NCBI GenBank assembly: GCA_963777975.1
Contig: CAVZSO010000010.1
Location: 248,001-312,000 of the forward strand
Length of the DNA stretch: 64,000 nucleotides
Reading direction: 5' to 3'
Origin: CSP1-4 sp963777975
Lineage (GTDB): Bacteria > Chloroflexota > Limnocylindria > Limnocylindrales > CSP1-4
Shown: positions 6,727 to 16,863 of the stretch, piece by piece
How the letters are laid out: each line of letters starts with the position of its first letter
How positions within the stretch are numbered: position 1 is the stretch's first letter
Notes under the pieces: generated by a model
The model's database searches: none
What the model was told of the DNA's origin: nothing
The model's input: only the letters and a program-made list of their open reading frames with translations
Position numbers and translations under genes: made by a program

Positions 6727-9513
6727 TCAACGCCGGGCGGCTTCGTCAAGGCGAGGCATCGGGTCGCCCGGCGGGCGACGTCGCCGATCGGTGCCAGGTC
6801 GCCCGCCGTGCTTGATCGGCCGACGCCGGCGGGGGGCCGTGGCGGGCGGGCTCGGGGCCGGTGTCGGACCTGGCGAAGGCGGTGGCGTGCAGCCTTTCGA
6901 CTGGCCGTTGCCATTGCCATTGCCGTTGCCGGGTCCGCCATCCGGAATGACCTGGCACGGTGGCGGAGCACAGCTCCCGAGCATCAGACCGCCCCAGCTG
7001 CCGCGTCCCGGCAGGTAGGCCGTGGCGGTGTGGTACCGCCCGAACCGCCCGGAGCCCGACCGTGCTCGCGACATCCAGCCGAGCACGTCATCGCGCCAGG
7101 CACGCTCGGGCTCGGCCTTCGTCAGGTCGATCCGCCAACCGCCGCACGAGCGAACGTACATCAGGCCCGGTGGGTCGACGGCCTTCTTGATGCCCGGCTG
7201 GGTGCCCTTGATGAACAGGGCCGTCGTGGTCTGCCTCGTGAACGAGCCCGGCCGGCCACCCGTCCATGCGTCGATCTTGGTCCGCACCAGGCCGTCCGGT
7301 GGCTGGAACTGGGCCACGGGCATGCTCTTGGTGTAGTCGCGCATGAACGCATGCCAGACGGGAGCCGGGCCGTCGAGCGAGATGATCTCGCGTCCGCGAC
7401 CGCGCGACTCGGAGTGGTCGCTGTTGCCCATCCAGACCCCGACCACGATGCCGGGCGCCTTGGGATCCTTTGGCGGCGCAAGGAAGCCATACGTGGCGTA
7501 GTCAAGCGTCTCGTTCGTGGTCCCGGTCTTGGCGGCGGCCGGCCGGCGGCTGCCGCCGGGGCCGTTGCCGAGACGGAGGATCTTGGCCCACACCGGGTTC
7601 TGCTTCGGGTCGGTGTTGCCCGCGATGATCTCGGCCACCTGGTAGGCCGCCCGCGGGTCGATGACCTGCTCGGCCTTCGCCTTCCCGGCATTCCAGACCG
7701 GCTGGCCATCCGGTCCGTCGACGGACAGCACGTAGCGCGGTGGGGCCAGCTTGCCGTTGTTGGCCAACGCGCCGTAGGCGGAGGTGAGCTCGAGCGGTCG
7801 GACCTCGACCGTGCCGATGGCGGCCGACAGCCCCGCCCCGACGAAGAACTTGCTGCCTCCGGCGAAGGTGATGCCGAACTTGGCGGCCTGCGCGGCAACG
7901 GCCTTGCTGCCGACGCGATCGAGCGCCCGGATGGCCGGGATGTTGAGCGACCACTGGAGCGCCTCCCGGACCAGGACCGGGCCGCGCTCCCGGCGGTCGG
8001 CATCGTGCGGCGCCCAGCCGCGGGCGAACCGGGTCGTCACATCGAGCAGCAGGCTGCCGGGCGTCAAGACGTGCCGATCGAAGGCGGTCGCGTAGACGAT
8101 GGGCTTGAAGGCCGAGCCAGGCTGCCGATAGCCCTGTGAGAGGACGTCGAACTTCGGCTCGAAGCGCCGGCTGCGCATGTCGTCGCGGTAGTAGCCAGCG
8201 CTGCCGACGTAGGCCAGGACGTCGCCCGTCCGGTAGTCCATGGCGACCATGGCGCCGTTGCGCGGACCACGCCCGCTGAGCCGTCGAGACCAGGCGCGGT
8301 CGCCCGCCGAGACGTGGAGGCTCTTGACGATCCGAGCCGCCTTCGCCTTGGAGACGTGGGGCAGCACGGCGGCCACGGTGATGTACTTCTCGGCGAGCTG
8401 CTGCGCCTTCCAGTCGAGCGTCGTGATGACCCGATAGCCGCCGGTCTCGACCGCCTCCAGGCTCCCGAAGTGCTTGACCAGCTCGTCGCGCACCTGCCAC
8501 ATGAAGTGCGGAGCGCGGTAGATGATGGGCCGGTCGCCGACGAGGACGACTGGCTCCGCCCGGGCAGCCGCGATCTCGACCGGCGTGAGGTGTGTCCATC
8601 GGCCCACGTTCAGGGTGCCCAGGATGTAGTCCCGGCGCAGGATCGGCGGCGAGGTCGGGTCGACGACCAGGCGGCCCTTCTTGTCCCGCGTGGCATAGAG
8701 ATAGGGATCGAGCGTCGACGGCGACTTCGGCAGGCCGGCCAGCAGCGCGGCCTGGGCCGGCGTCAGCTTCGAGAGGTCGGTCACCCCGAAGTAGGTGCTG
8801 GCGGCGCTGGCGATGCCGTAGGCATCGTGTCCGTAGAAGTTCTGGTTGAGGTAGGCGGTGATGATCCTGCGCTTGCCGGCTTCGCCCGGGAAGGCCCCTG
8901 TCACGCGCGCCGCCTGGATGATCTCGGCCACCTTGCGTTGATAGGCGTCCGCGCCCTCGGCGATCAGCTCGGCTGGCAGCAACCGCGCGCGGACCAGCTG
9001 CTGGGTGACCGTCGACGCGCCGCGCGACGAGGCACCCGTCAGATGGTCGGCGGCGGCGGAGAGGATGGCCGCCGGGTCGAAGCCCTCGTTCTCCCAGAAG
9101 GTCCGATCCTCGGTGTTCGTGGTCGCATCCAGCAGCAGCGTCGGTATGTCTTCGAAGGGAACGACCCGCCGATCCTGCGCCTGGAAGCGGCCCAGCTCGA
9201 TGGTCCCCGTCCGGTCGTAGACGATCGTCGGCTGCGCGAACGACAGGTCCTCGAGCACGACCGGATCGGGCAGGTCCTGGGTGAAGCTCATGACCGTGGC
9301 CAGGACGACGCCACCGCCCGCCGCGCCGACCGAGGCGACGAACGCGAAGAGGGCGAAGATCGCCACGAAGGCGAGCCCCAGCCACTGACCGAGACGGCTC
9401 TCCGGGGGGCGCGGTCGCATGCGGCGCCGGTGACGGAGCAGGGCTGCGGAAGGCCGCTCGCCCTGCGGACGTCCGGGCCTTGCGCGCCCGGACCGGTCGA
9501 TCCCGAGGTTCAT
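6727..9513 (-). CDS. Class A penicillin-binding protein (transglycosylase-transpeptidase)
   Basis: A 928-aa bifunctional peptidoglycan synthase. A basic cytoplasmic leader is followed by one membrane anchor (about residues 42-75). The GT51 transglycosylase domain follows with EDRTFWENEGFD, GASTVTQQLVR and KRRIITAYLN. The transpeptidase domain has the SxxK serine in PGSAFKPI, SLN in LQWSLNIPA and KTGTT in AAKTGTTNE. The last 100 residues are low complexity: a Gly-Asn repeat (GNGNGNGNG), then Pro/Ser/Thr-rich and Arg-rich stretches, probably a disordered extracytoplasmic tail. The frame is unbroken over 2.8 kb. It is convergent with hydA and transcribed alone. Confidence 0.93.
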   Translation of the reverse strand: MNLGIDRSGRARPGRPQGERPSAALLRHRRRMRPRPPESRLGQWLGLAFVAIFALFAFVASVGAAGGGVVLATVMSFTQDLPDPVVLEDLSFAQPTIVYDRTGTIELGRFQAQDRRVVPFEDIPTLLLDATTNTEDRTFWENEGFDPAAILSAAADHLTGASSRGASTVTQQLVRARLLPAELIAEGADAYQRKVAEIIQAARVTGAFPGEAGKRRIITAYLNQNFYGHDAYGIASAASTYFGVTDLSKLTPAQAALLAGLPKSPSTLDPYLYATRDKKGRLVVDPTSPPILRRDYILGTLNVGRWTHLTPVEIAAARAEPVVLVGDRPIIYRAPHFMWQVRDELVKHFGSLEAVETGGYRVITTLDWKAQQLAEKYITVAAVLPHVSKAKAARIVKSLHVSAGDRAWSRRLSGRGPRNGAMVAMDYRTGDVLAYVGSAGYYRDDMRSRRFEPKFDVLSQGYRQPGSAFKPIVYATAFDRHVLTPGSLLLDVTTRFARGWAPHDADRRERGPVLVREALQWSLNIPAIRALDRVGSKAVAAQAAKFGITFAGGSKFFVGAGLSAAIGTVEVRPLELTSAYGALANNGKLAPPRYVLSVDGPDGQPVWNAGKAKAEQVIDPRAAYQVAEIIAGNTDPKQNPVWAKILRLGNGPGGSRRPAAAKTGTTNETLDYATYGFLAPPKDPKAPGIVVGVWMGNSDHSESRGRGREIISLDGPAPVWHAFMRDYTKSMPVAQFQPPDGLVRTKIDAWTGGRPGSFTRQTTTALFIKGTQPGIKKAVDPPGLMYVRSCGGWRIDLTKAEPERAWRDDVLGWMSRARSGSGRFGRYHTATAYLPGRGSWGGLMLGSCAPPPCQVIPDGGPGNGNGNGNGQSKGCTPPPSPGPTPAPSPPATAPRRRRPIKHGGRPGTDRRRRPPGDPMPRLDEAARR
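6904..6933. repeat. Hexanucleotide repeat encoding a Gly-Asn tail
   Basis: Five tandem six-base units of the type gcc(a/g)tt, coding on the minus strand for alternating Gly and Asn in the C-terminal tail of the class A PBP. A likely site of length variation. Confidence 0.6.
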
Positions 9514-9692
9514 CGCTCATACCATCGCGCCTCGACCGCTGCAGGCAGCCGATCGCGATCCCCCACAAGGTTACGCCTAGATGTCGTCAGACGCCCCGAC
9601 GGTCGATCTGTCACGTATCGGACGCGGGTCGCACCCATCCGCGGCGCCAGCACGTCGGCATGACCGATCGCGGCCGCGCGATGCCAGCACGG

Positions 9693-10876
9693 TCAGCCGA
9701 CCTGTGGTCGACCCATCTCTGCGCGCCAGCGCTCGTTGAAGTCGAAGACCAGCCGGTCCTTGCGCGGGTAGACGCCGCTGGTATAGGCACGCGAGCCGAT
9801 GCCGATCTGGACCCGTTCGCAGACCGCCCAGTCCTGGCGGCTGACGATGTCCCACAGCTCGACCACGGAGTCTGGCGTGAAGCCCGGGGCTTCGATCGTC
9901 TCTGGCCGGAAGTAGAACTCGGAGATGACGGTCGTGTGACCAGGCGCCCGTGGGTAGAGCAGGTACGCCATGACCGAGTCGGGGTGGAGGTTGATCATCA
10001 GGTTCGGGAACTGGAAGGCGCCGTAGTACATGCCGTAGTCCTCGGGTAGCAGGTCCGGGAAGCGCGGCAGGTCGGACGTGCCGGCGATGCTGAAGCTGGT
10101 GGCGTCGTCTCGCATCGGGTTGCCGCCGTCGCGCGTCTCGCCGTCCCAGACCTCGCCCGATCGATACATCGGGATGACCGCCACCAATTCGGGATGCACC
10201 GTCGGGCAGTGCAGGCACTCGTTGTAGTTCTCGACCACCGTCTTCCAGTTCGCCTTGACCTCGTAGACGATCCGGGCGCCGAGTCGCAGCTCCTCCATCC
10301 GGTAGCGATCGAAGTCGGTGATCGTCTCGACGCTGGCCTTGAGCGACGACGATGAGCGGCTGTGGCTCCGCGGCCAGCGAGACGAACACGAAGCCGCCGT
10401 ACTCGTCGGCGGCGATGGCGTGCAGCGGATGGTCTCCGCGTTCGAACTGTTCGTCCTCGTGGACGTTGGGCGTGCCGACCAGCCGGCCTTCGAGGTCGTA
10501 GGACCATGCGTGATAGGGGCACTTGAAGACCTTGTTGACGTGACCGCAGTCCGGAGCCGGATCGACCAGCTGGGTCCCGCGATGGGCACACACGTTGTAG
10601 AACGCTCGAGGGCGGCCAGCCAGGTCGCGGTTGACGACGATCGACTCGCCGACGATGTCGCGCACCATGTAGTCGCCAGGGGCGGAGATCTCCGACGACC
10701 GCCCGACGCAGACCCAGCCGCGCGAACCAGATCCGCTCGCGCTCCTGGTCGAAGACCGCCTGCGTCGTGTAGTCGGTGCCGGTCAGCGTCGGTCGCGGCC
10801 GCCAGACCGGTTCTCGGTGACGGTGGGGTCGGTCTTCGGTCGCGGCCGGGGCCGGCCGAAGGTCGGGGACGGCCAT
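9693..10876 (-). CDS. Rieske non-heme iron oxygenase, alpha subunit (two frameshifts)
   Basis: An aromatic ring-hydroxylating-type oxygenase of about 394 aa. The Rieske centre is seen as CAHRG and CPYHAW. The mononuclear iron site is NYNECLHCPTVHPE, the pattern of choline/betaine/carnitine-type monooxygenases and related RHOs. The frame breaks near 10721 (FAR to WVCVGRSSE) and near 10347 (into SLKASVETI); each is repaired by removing one base. Start ATG 10876 lies 4 bases after the stop of mmsA, so the two form an operon. A reductase partner is not adjacent; the ferredoxin reductase at 7-1284 is a possibility. Substrate is unknown; a small quaternary amine or carboxylate is more likely than an arene from the iron-site pattern (inference). 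Confidence 0.8.
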
Positions 10877-10880
10877 CAGC

Positions 10881-12425
10881 TCACCTCGTGCGCGGGAAGC
10901 CGAGGTCGACCTTCGACGTGCCGGGGTCTGGCCAACGCGAGGTCACGACCTTGGCCCGGGTGTAGAACTGGATGCCCTCGGGACCGTACATGTGGACGTC
11001 GCCGAAGAGCGATGCCTTCCAGCCGCCGAAGCTGTAGTAGGCAACGGGGACCGGGATGGGCACGTTGATGCCGACCATGCCGGCCTGGACCTCGAACTGG
11101 AACTGCCGAGCCGCGCCCCCGTCGCGCGTGAAGATGGCGGTGCCGTTGCCGTACGGGTTGTCGTTGACGAGGCCGACCGCCTCCTCGTAGGTCTTGACCC
11201 GCACCACGGTCAGGACAGGACCGAAGATCTCGTCCTTGTAGGCGTCCATCTCCGGCGTCACGTGATCGATGAGCGAGGCGCCCAGGAAGAAGCCGCCCTC
11301 CGTCGGGTCATAGAGCGGATGCTCGCGACCGTCGGCCACGACGGTCGCGCCCTGGGCCGGTCCCGAGTCGAGGTATGACGCGACCTTGTCGCGGTGCTGG
11401 CGCGTGACGAGCGGACCCATCTCGGCTTCGGGGTCCGTGCCCGGGCCGATCCTGACCTTGGGCAGCCGCGCTCGGATGGCTTCGACCAGCGGGTCCGCCA
11501 CGTCGCCGACGGCGACGACCGTGGCGATCGCCATGCACCGCTCGCCGGAGGATCCATAGCCCGCGCTGACGGCCGCATCGGCGGCCATCTCGATGTCCGC
11601 GTCGGGCAGCACGATCATGTGGTTCTTGGCGCCGCCAAGAGCCTGGACCCGTTTGCCGTGTCGGGTCCCCGTCTCATAGATGTAGCGCGCGATGGGTGTC
11701 GAGCCGACGAAGGAGACGGCCGCCACGTCGGGATGCTCGAGGATGCGATCGACGGCCACCTTGTCACCCTGCACGACGTTGAAGACGCCGTCGGGGACGC
11801 CGGCCTCGTGGAGCAGCTGGGCCATGAAGAGGGAGGCCGAGGGGTCCTTCTCGGATGGCTTGAGGACGAACGTGTTGCCGCAGGCGATGGCGTTGGCGAA
11901 CATCCACATCGGCACCATGGCCGGGAAGTTGAAGGGCGTGATGCCGGCCACGACGCCCAGCGGCTGGCGGATCTGGTAGACGTCAACGCCGGTCGAGACC
12001 TGCTCGCTGAAGCCGCCCTTGATGAGCTGCGGGATGCCGGTCGCGAACTCCAGGTTCTCGATCCCGCGCGCGATCTCGCCCAGGGCGTCGGACGGCACCT
12101 TGCCGTGCTCCGCGGTCAGGAAGGCGGCCAGCTCGCGCCGATGCTGGTCGACCAGGTTGCGGATGCGGAACATGACCTCCGTCCGCTTGGAGAGCGACGT
12201 CGCCCGCCAGGCGGGAAAGGCGGCCTTGGCGGCGGCGACCGCCCGATCGACCTCCTCGCTCGAGGCGAAGTCCACGTCCCGGCGATGGGCACCGGTGGCA
12301 GGATCGTAGACCGGTCCGCTGCGGCCGGACGCGCCGGCGACGATGCCGCCGCCGATCCAGTGGTGGACCCGCTCGATGGTGGCCGGGGCGTCCATGTCCG
12401 CCCGCGGCTCAGCGACCTGCGTCAT
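10881..12425 (-). CDS. mmsA: Methylmalonate-semialdehyde dehydrogenase (CoA-acylating)
   Basis: A 514-aa aldehyde dehydrogenase. Catalytic C297 lies in GSSGERCMA and the NAD-binding GSTPIARY at 241-248. The combination NFPAMVPMWMF and GERCMAI is typical of MmsA/IolA enzymes, which oxidise malonate or methylmalonate semialdehyde to acetyl- or propionyl-CoA. A TAGACT -10 box at 12472-12477 lies upstream. It is the first gene of a two-gene operon with the Rieske oxygenase. It would also serve the end of beta-alanine/beta-aminoisobutyrate breakdown produced by the 2-6.6 kb cluster. Confidence 0.9.
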   Translation of the reverse strand: MTQVAEPRADMDAPATIERVHHWIGGGIVAGASGRSGPVYDPATGAHRRDVDFASSEEVDRAVAAAKAAFPAWRATSLSKRTEVMFRIRNLVDQHRRELAAFLTAEHGKVPSDALGEIARGIENLEFATGIPQLIKGGFSEQVSTGVDVYQIRQPLGVVAGITPFNFPAMVPMWMFANAIACGNTFVLKPSEKDPSASLFMAQLLHEAGVPDGVFNVVQGDKVAVDRILEHPDVAAVSFVGSTPIARYIYETGTRHGKRVQALGGAKNHMIVLPDADIEMAADAAVSAGYGSSGERCMAIATVVAVGDVADPLVEAIRARLPKVRIGPGTDPEAEMGPLVTRQHRDKVASYLDSGPAQGATVVADGREHPLYDPTEGGFFLGASLIDHVTPEMDAYKDEIFGPVLTVVRVKTYEEAVGLVNDNPYGNGTAIFTRDGGAARQFQFEVQAGMVGINVPIPVPVAYYSFGGWKASLFGDVHMYGPEGIQFYTRAKVVTSRWPDPGTSKVDLGFPRTR

Positions 12426-12517
12426 GTCCTGAACCTCGAATCGTGTCGTCTGCTCGCGACCGCGTCTCGGCAGTCTACTCCCGGGCGGCCGGCAGCCTGG
12501 TCGCCCTGGCCACGTGT

Positions 12518-13865
12518 CTAGCGTCGATCGGCATCGCCGGTCGGCCGGACGCCGGCCAGTGCCATGCGACGGTGGCCCCCGACCGCCATGCCTTCGGCGG
12601 CCTCCACGATCGACGGGTCACGACGAGCGGCATCCTCGAACCAGGTGCCGTAGCGACGGGTCGCCCAGGCGGCCGTGACGCCGTGGGCCAGGACGCTCAG
12701 GGCCACGGTGGCCGTCACGATGGTGGTGATGAGGGGGACGCCCGGCAGCGCCTCATCGACGATGAGGACGGTGAAGACGATGGATGCCAGCCCACGCGGC
12801 CCGAACCAGCCGACGAAGAGGAGGGTCGGCCGGCCGAGGCGCGCGCCGATGAGCGAGACCGCCACGGGCAGCATCCGCACGAGGGTCAGGGCCAGGACGG
12901 CGAAGACGACGACCGTCGGTGTCATACGCGCAAGCTGCGGGCCGAGCAGGAGGGCGCCGAAGATCAGGTAGCTGGCCGTCGTCAGGAGCACGCCGAGACC
13001 GTCGATGAAGGTCGACTCGGGCTGGTCGCTGACCGCTACGGCATGATCGGCGACCTGGTCGGTCGCCGGGAGCCTCGATCGTCCGACGGACCGCGATGCC
13101 CGCCGCGAGCCCGGCCACCCAGGCTCCGATGAAGCCGCTGCCGTCGACGAGCACGGCGGATGCGTATGCCAGCACGGCGATCGCCAGCAGTGCCAGCGGC
13201 CTCCACGTGGCACCGATCCAGCCCCGCTCGCGGGCGGCCTCCACCAGCCGTCCGCCCAGCCAGCCTGTCAGCCCGCCGAGCAACGCTGAGAGCACCAACG
13301 CTCGCAGGAAGGTCTCCACGATGTGGGGATCGGTGCCGCCGGTCGCCTCCTGCGTCAGGCCGATGAAGATGATCACGAACGGCAGGGCGATGCCGTCGTT
13401 CAGGCCGCTCTCGACGTTCAGGCCATCGCGGACCGGCTGCGGCACCCTCCGGTCGACGATCACGGACTGGGCCAGGGAGGCGTCGGTCGGGGCCAGGACC
13501 GCTCCGACCAGGGCGGCCTCCCAGATGTCGAGGCCGGCGAACATGAGGGCAGCCAGCGCCCAGCCGAGCCCGATCGTGAGCGGCAGCCCGATGGCCAGCA
13601 GTCGCGACGGGAGCGAGCGTTCCCGGACCAGTCGGGCCGCGTCGATCTCGAACGCGTCGCTGAACAGGACGAGGATCAGGGTCAGCTCGAAGACGCGGTC
13701 GGCGAGCGTCACATCCGAAGCCGGCGAGACGAGGCCGAGGCCGACGGGCCCGACGAGCAGCCCGAGCGCGACGAAGACGATCGGAGCCGTGATGATCGTC
13801 GTGCGCAGGCGCTCGGAGACGAGGCTATAGGCGAGGTACGCGGCCGCGACGATGGCGAGCGCCAC
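12518..13865 (-). CDS. CPA1-type cation/proton antiporter (one frameshift)
   Basis: A polytopic membrane antiporter of about 449 aa with some twelve hydrophobic segments. The 5' part, from MALAIVAAAYLAY to VRRTIEAPGD, contains the membrane-embedded motif GAVLAPTDASLAQ and NVESGLNDGIALP, characteristic of NhaP/CPA1 proteins. The frame breaks near 13060 and resumes at DQVADHAVAVSDQP, running through FVGWFGPRGLASIVF to the stop. One surplus base explains it. Role: Na+ or K+/H+ exchange at the cytoplasmic membrane. No cytosolic regulatory domain is attached. Confidence 0.85.
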
Positions 13866-13934
13866 GGCGACATCATGGCATCCGCCGGACGACGCAGTGG
13901 CTCGCGCGCGAGCCCCGGTCAGTCCCTGGGCACG

Positions 13935-14904
13935 TCAGCCCGGCCGGTCGTGGACCGCGGCAGGCAGCTCGGTCGGGTCGATGGGCCGCTCGGGCCAGGC
14001 CAGACCGGCGTCGGCCGACACCTCGACAGGCCCCGGGCGCACCCGTCCGAGCGCCAGCAACAGCACGACCACCACCAGCACGGCGATGGCCAGGACCTGC
14101 TCGACCGCGAGCGGCCCGATGAGCGCCTGGTCGCGCCAGGTGAAGGCGATGACGATGCGTCCGCCGAGCCACCAGGCGAGCGCCCACAGGAAGACCGTGC
14201 CGAAACGAGCCCGGCGTGCGAGCAAGGCCAAGACCAGGACACCCGCGGCGACCCAGATGGCCTCGATGAGCTGGGACGGAACCGAGGGCAAGGCCGGCGC
14301 GATGCTTTGCCAGGGCCCGGGCCCGAGGAAGGCCACAGCCTGCTGCGCGGACCACGGCAGGCCCTGTCCGCCGCCGCCCATGAACTGGCTGAACTTGGCG
14401 CGCAGCGATGAGGAACAGGAGGAGTGGCGCCGCCACCTCGAGCCAGCGCCGCCAATCCGGGCGGCCGCCGCTCAGGATCCGCGCGATGTAGGCACCGCTG
14501 AGCGTCCCACCGACGACGGCGCCCAGGAGCGAGAGCGACCCCCGGGCCGGATCGAGCAGGGCCGTGACGTCAGCGCCATAGACATCGGCATAGTCGAGCC
14601 CGTAGACGATGCGGCCGCCGATGACGGCGCCGGGGACGACGGCGACGGCGATGAAGAGCAGGTCGTCCAGGCGCAGTGACGGCGCGTCCGCTGGCACATC
14701 AGCCGCCCGGACCGGCCGATAACGAGCGACCGCCATCGCGGCCACGAGGAGCGCCGAGAGCACGGCCGCGGCAGCGGTGATGGCCTGCCAGCTGAGCAAC
14801 AGCTGGAGCGGGCCCTGGCTGACCCAGAGCGGGTCGAACCTGATCTCGATGGTGGCTGGCAGCGCGCTGAGTGAGGCAGCGTCGAGGACACCGGCCGGGT
14901 CCAT
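13935..14904 (-). CDS. Degenerate prolipoprotein diacylglyceryl transferase (Lgt)-like membrane protein (one frameshift)
   Basis: About 323 aa and seven or so membrane segments. GGRIVYGLDYADVY and SLSLLGAVVGGTLSGAY align with the Lgt segments that precede and contain the conserved HGG. PSQLIEAI matches the late Lgt motif. Key residues are altered: the HG/YGG position reads LLGA, and the Lgt signature GRxGNFxNxExxG reads roughly KFSQFMGGGGQGLPW. The frame shifts near 14405. A second, orthodox Lgt lies at 34.7-35.6 kb, so this copy is probably a paralog with another function, or inactive. Its ATG overlaps the stop of the MFS gene (TGATG), so translation is coupled to it. Confidence 0.68.
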
Positions 14905-16160
14905 CAGCCGATGCCCTGGGAAGCGGCTCGCGGGCCACCCTGGCTGCTGGGGATGGCCCGTGCCCGGACGCCGGCTACCAGCGCAGCGCCGATCGCCACT
15001 ACGCCACCCACGGCCAGCGCGGCCGCCACGCCGGCTGCCGCCGCGATGGCACCGGCGAACAGGCCGCCGATGGGCGACGAGCCGGCGAAGACGGTGGTGT
15101 AGATGCTCATCACCCGGCCCCGCAGACGATCCGGCACGGTCATCTGGATGAGCGTGTTGGTGGTCGCCGCGATGGCGATCACGGACCACCCGAGGAGGAG
15201 CATGACCGGCAGGGCCACGAACTCGTTCTTGATCAGCGCCAGCGCCACCAGCGAGGCGCCGAGGACGGCGGCGCCGCCGACCAACAGGCGCAGCGTGGGA
15301 CGCAGGCCGCCGGCGATCATCAGGGCACAGCTCAGCGATCCGACGCCGGTGGCGGCCATCAGGAAGCCGTAGGTCGTGGCGTTCCCGCCCAGCGTGTCCT
15401 TCGCATAGACCGGCACCAGGACCGAGAAGTTCATGCCCGCCGTGGCCACGACACCGAGCGTCACGATGGCCAGCCGAACCATCGGCGTGCGCCGAACATA
15501 GCCCAGGCCCTCCGCCAATTGGGTCGTGATGGCGCTCACGCTGTGCGGCACGGCGATGCGCGGCGATGGCAGGAGGTCCGAGTCCCGCATCAGCAGGTAG
15601 GCCACGAGCACCGCCAGGAAGCTGGCCGCGTTGAGGAAGAAGCAGGCCGCGATGCCGACCAGGCCGATGACCAGGCCGGCGACCGCCGGTCCGACGACGC
15701 GGGCCAGGTTGAAGGTCGCGCTGTTGAGCGCGATCGCGTTGGCGACGTCGGGCCGACCGACCATCTCGACCACGAACGACTGCCGGACGGGCATCTCGAC
15801 CGCGTTCACGAAGCCCAGCCCGATGGCCAGCAGGTAGATCATCCAGACCTGGACCTGGGCGGTCACCACGAGGATGCCCAGCGTCAGGGCGAGGACGAGC
15901 GCCACGATCTGGGTCACGATGAGCGTCTGACGCTTGGGCAGTGCATCGGCGATGACACCGCCGAAGAGGCCGAAGAGGAGCACGGGCAGGAACTGGCAAG
16001 CGGTCACCACGCCGAGCGCGAACGGGTCATCGGTCAGCGTCAGTACCAGCCATCCCTGCGCGACGGTCTGCATCCAGGTGCCGACCAGCGAGACCAGCTG
16101 GCCGGCGAAGAAGAGCCGGAAGTTGCGATGGGCGAACGACGCTCCGATGGCGCGTGTCAT
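14904..16160 (-). CDS. MFS exporter (MFS_3/EntS-like)
   Basis: A 418-aa major facilitator with about 12 membrane helices and the loop motif GGVIADALPKRQTL after helix 2. I start at ATG 16160 (MTRAIGASFAHRNFRLFFAGQ), which overlaps the kinase-like gene's stop by four bases. An upstream extension of this frame is antisense to that kinase. The closest general type is the MFS_3 exporters of small molecules. Operon: kinase-like gene, MFS, Lgt-like, all with overlapping stop/start codons. Confidence 0.88.
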   Translation of the reverse strand: MTRAIGASFAHRNFRLFFAGQLVSLVGTWMQTVAQGWLVLTLTDDPFALGVVTACQFLPVLLFGLFGGVIADALPKRQTLIVTQIVALVLALTLGILVVTAQVQVWMIYLLAIGLGFVNAVEMPVRQSFVVEMVGRPDVANAIALNSATFNLARVVGPAVAGLVIGLVGIAACFFLNAASFLAVLVAYLLMRDSDLLPSPRIAVPHSVSAITTQLAEGLGYVRRTPMVRLAIVTLGVVATAGMNFSVLVPVYAKDTLGGNATTYGFLMAATGVGSLSCALMIAGGLRPTLRLLVGGAAVLGASLVALALIKNEFVALPVMLLLGWSVIAIAATTNTLIQMTVPDRLRGRVMSIYTTVFAGSSPIGGLFAGAIAAAAGVAAALAVGGVVAIGAALVAGVRARAIPSSQGGPRAASQGIG

Positions 16161-16834
16161 GCGGCCCCGGCCGTCGTGGTCGAGACGCCCACGTGCCGGG
16201 CGGCGGACTCGATGATCTCGATCGCGCGTGCCAGGCCCAGGCGTCCCGTGTCGAGCGTAAGGTCGTAGTTCCGAGCGTCCATCCAGTCGACATCGAAACG
16301 CCGGCGGAGATAGGTCGCTCGCGCGCGGTCGACCGACCGACACAGGTCGCGCAGGGAGGCCTCGTCGGGTCGGGCATCGGGCGGCAGGTCCTCGACCCGC
16401 GACGTCAGGTAGCGGACGCGATCGGCGATCGAGGCATGCAGGTGGACGCGCAGCACGTCGGGCCGACCGGCGAGGATGAAGCCGGCGCCGCGACCGAGGA
16501 TGACGACGCCACCACCCGCCGCCGCCTCCTCGATGATCGACTGGGTGAGCGCGAAGAGTCGCTCACCGATGGCCGGTGAGACGGTCGTCTCGAGGGCAGC
16601 CGCCGGCACCGCCACTTCCGGAGCGCTGGTCGAGAATGCGGTCGCCAGGCGCTGCCAGAGGCCGGGCATCCGCTCGTCGTAGCCCTCGGCGTCCGACTCC
16701 GGGATGCCTGCGCGCTCGGCCGCTGCGGCCACGATCTCACGGTCCAGGAATGGCACGCCGAAGCGACCGGCAAGGGTCCGCCCGATGGGCGCCCCGCCGG
16801 CGCCGAACTGGCGCGAGAGCGTGATGACCGGCAT
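16157..16834 (-). CDS. Cytidylate kinase-like P-loop kinase
   Basis: A 225-aa protein of the cytidylate_kin2 family. The N-terminus MPVITLSRQFGAGGAPIG holds the nucleotide-binding loop, here GAGGAPIG rather than a canonical GKST loop. LGRGAGFIL and the Arg-rich RARATYLRRRF near the C-terminus form the lid and phosphate contacts. Members are annotated as CMP-kinase-like but their substrate is largely untested. It is first in a coupled trio with an MFS exporter and an Lgt-like protein. It lies 30 bases downstream of the mdh stop, so it may be part of a longer leftward transcript. Confidence 0.8.
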   Translation of the reverse strand: MPVITLSRQFGAGGAPIGRTLAGRFGVPFLDREIVAAAAERAGIPESDAEGYDERMPGLWQRLATAFSTSAPEVAVPAAALETTVSPAIGERLFALTQSIIEEAAAGGGVVILGRGAGFILAGRPDVLRVHLHASIADRVRYLTSRVEDLPPDARPDEASLRDLCRSVDRARATYLRRRFDVDWMDARNYDLTLDTGRLGLARAIEIIESAARHVGVSTTTAGAA

Positions 16835-16863
16835 GGATCCCGAGACCGCTTCGACCCGCTCGC

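Noticed and set aside
6904..6933. The GNGNGN-coding repeat as a CRISPR-like or regulatory repeat
   Set aside because: It is in frame inside the PBP tail and too short; a simple coding microsatellite.
10994..12521. Plus-strand frames opposite mmsA, and similar frames opposite the PBP and cyclase genes
   Set aside because: Asp/Arg/His/Gly-rich antisense shadows without starts, ribosome binding sites or family features.
13873..15999. A 708-aa open frame on the minus strand
   Set aside because: It joins antisense-phase MFS sequence with the 5' part of the Lgt-like gene; the MFS reads correctly in another frame on the same strand.
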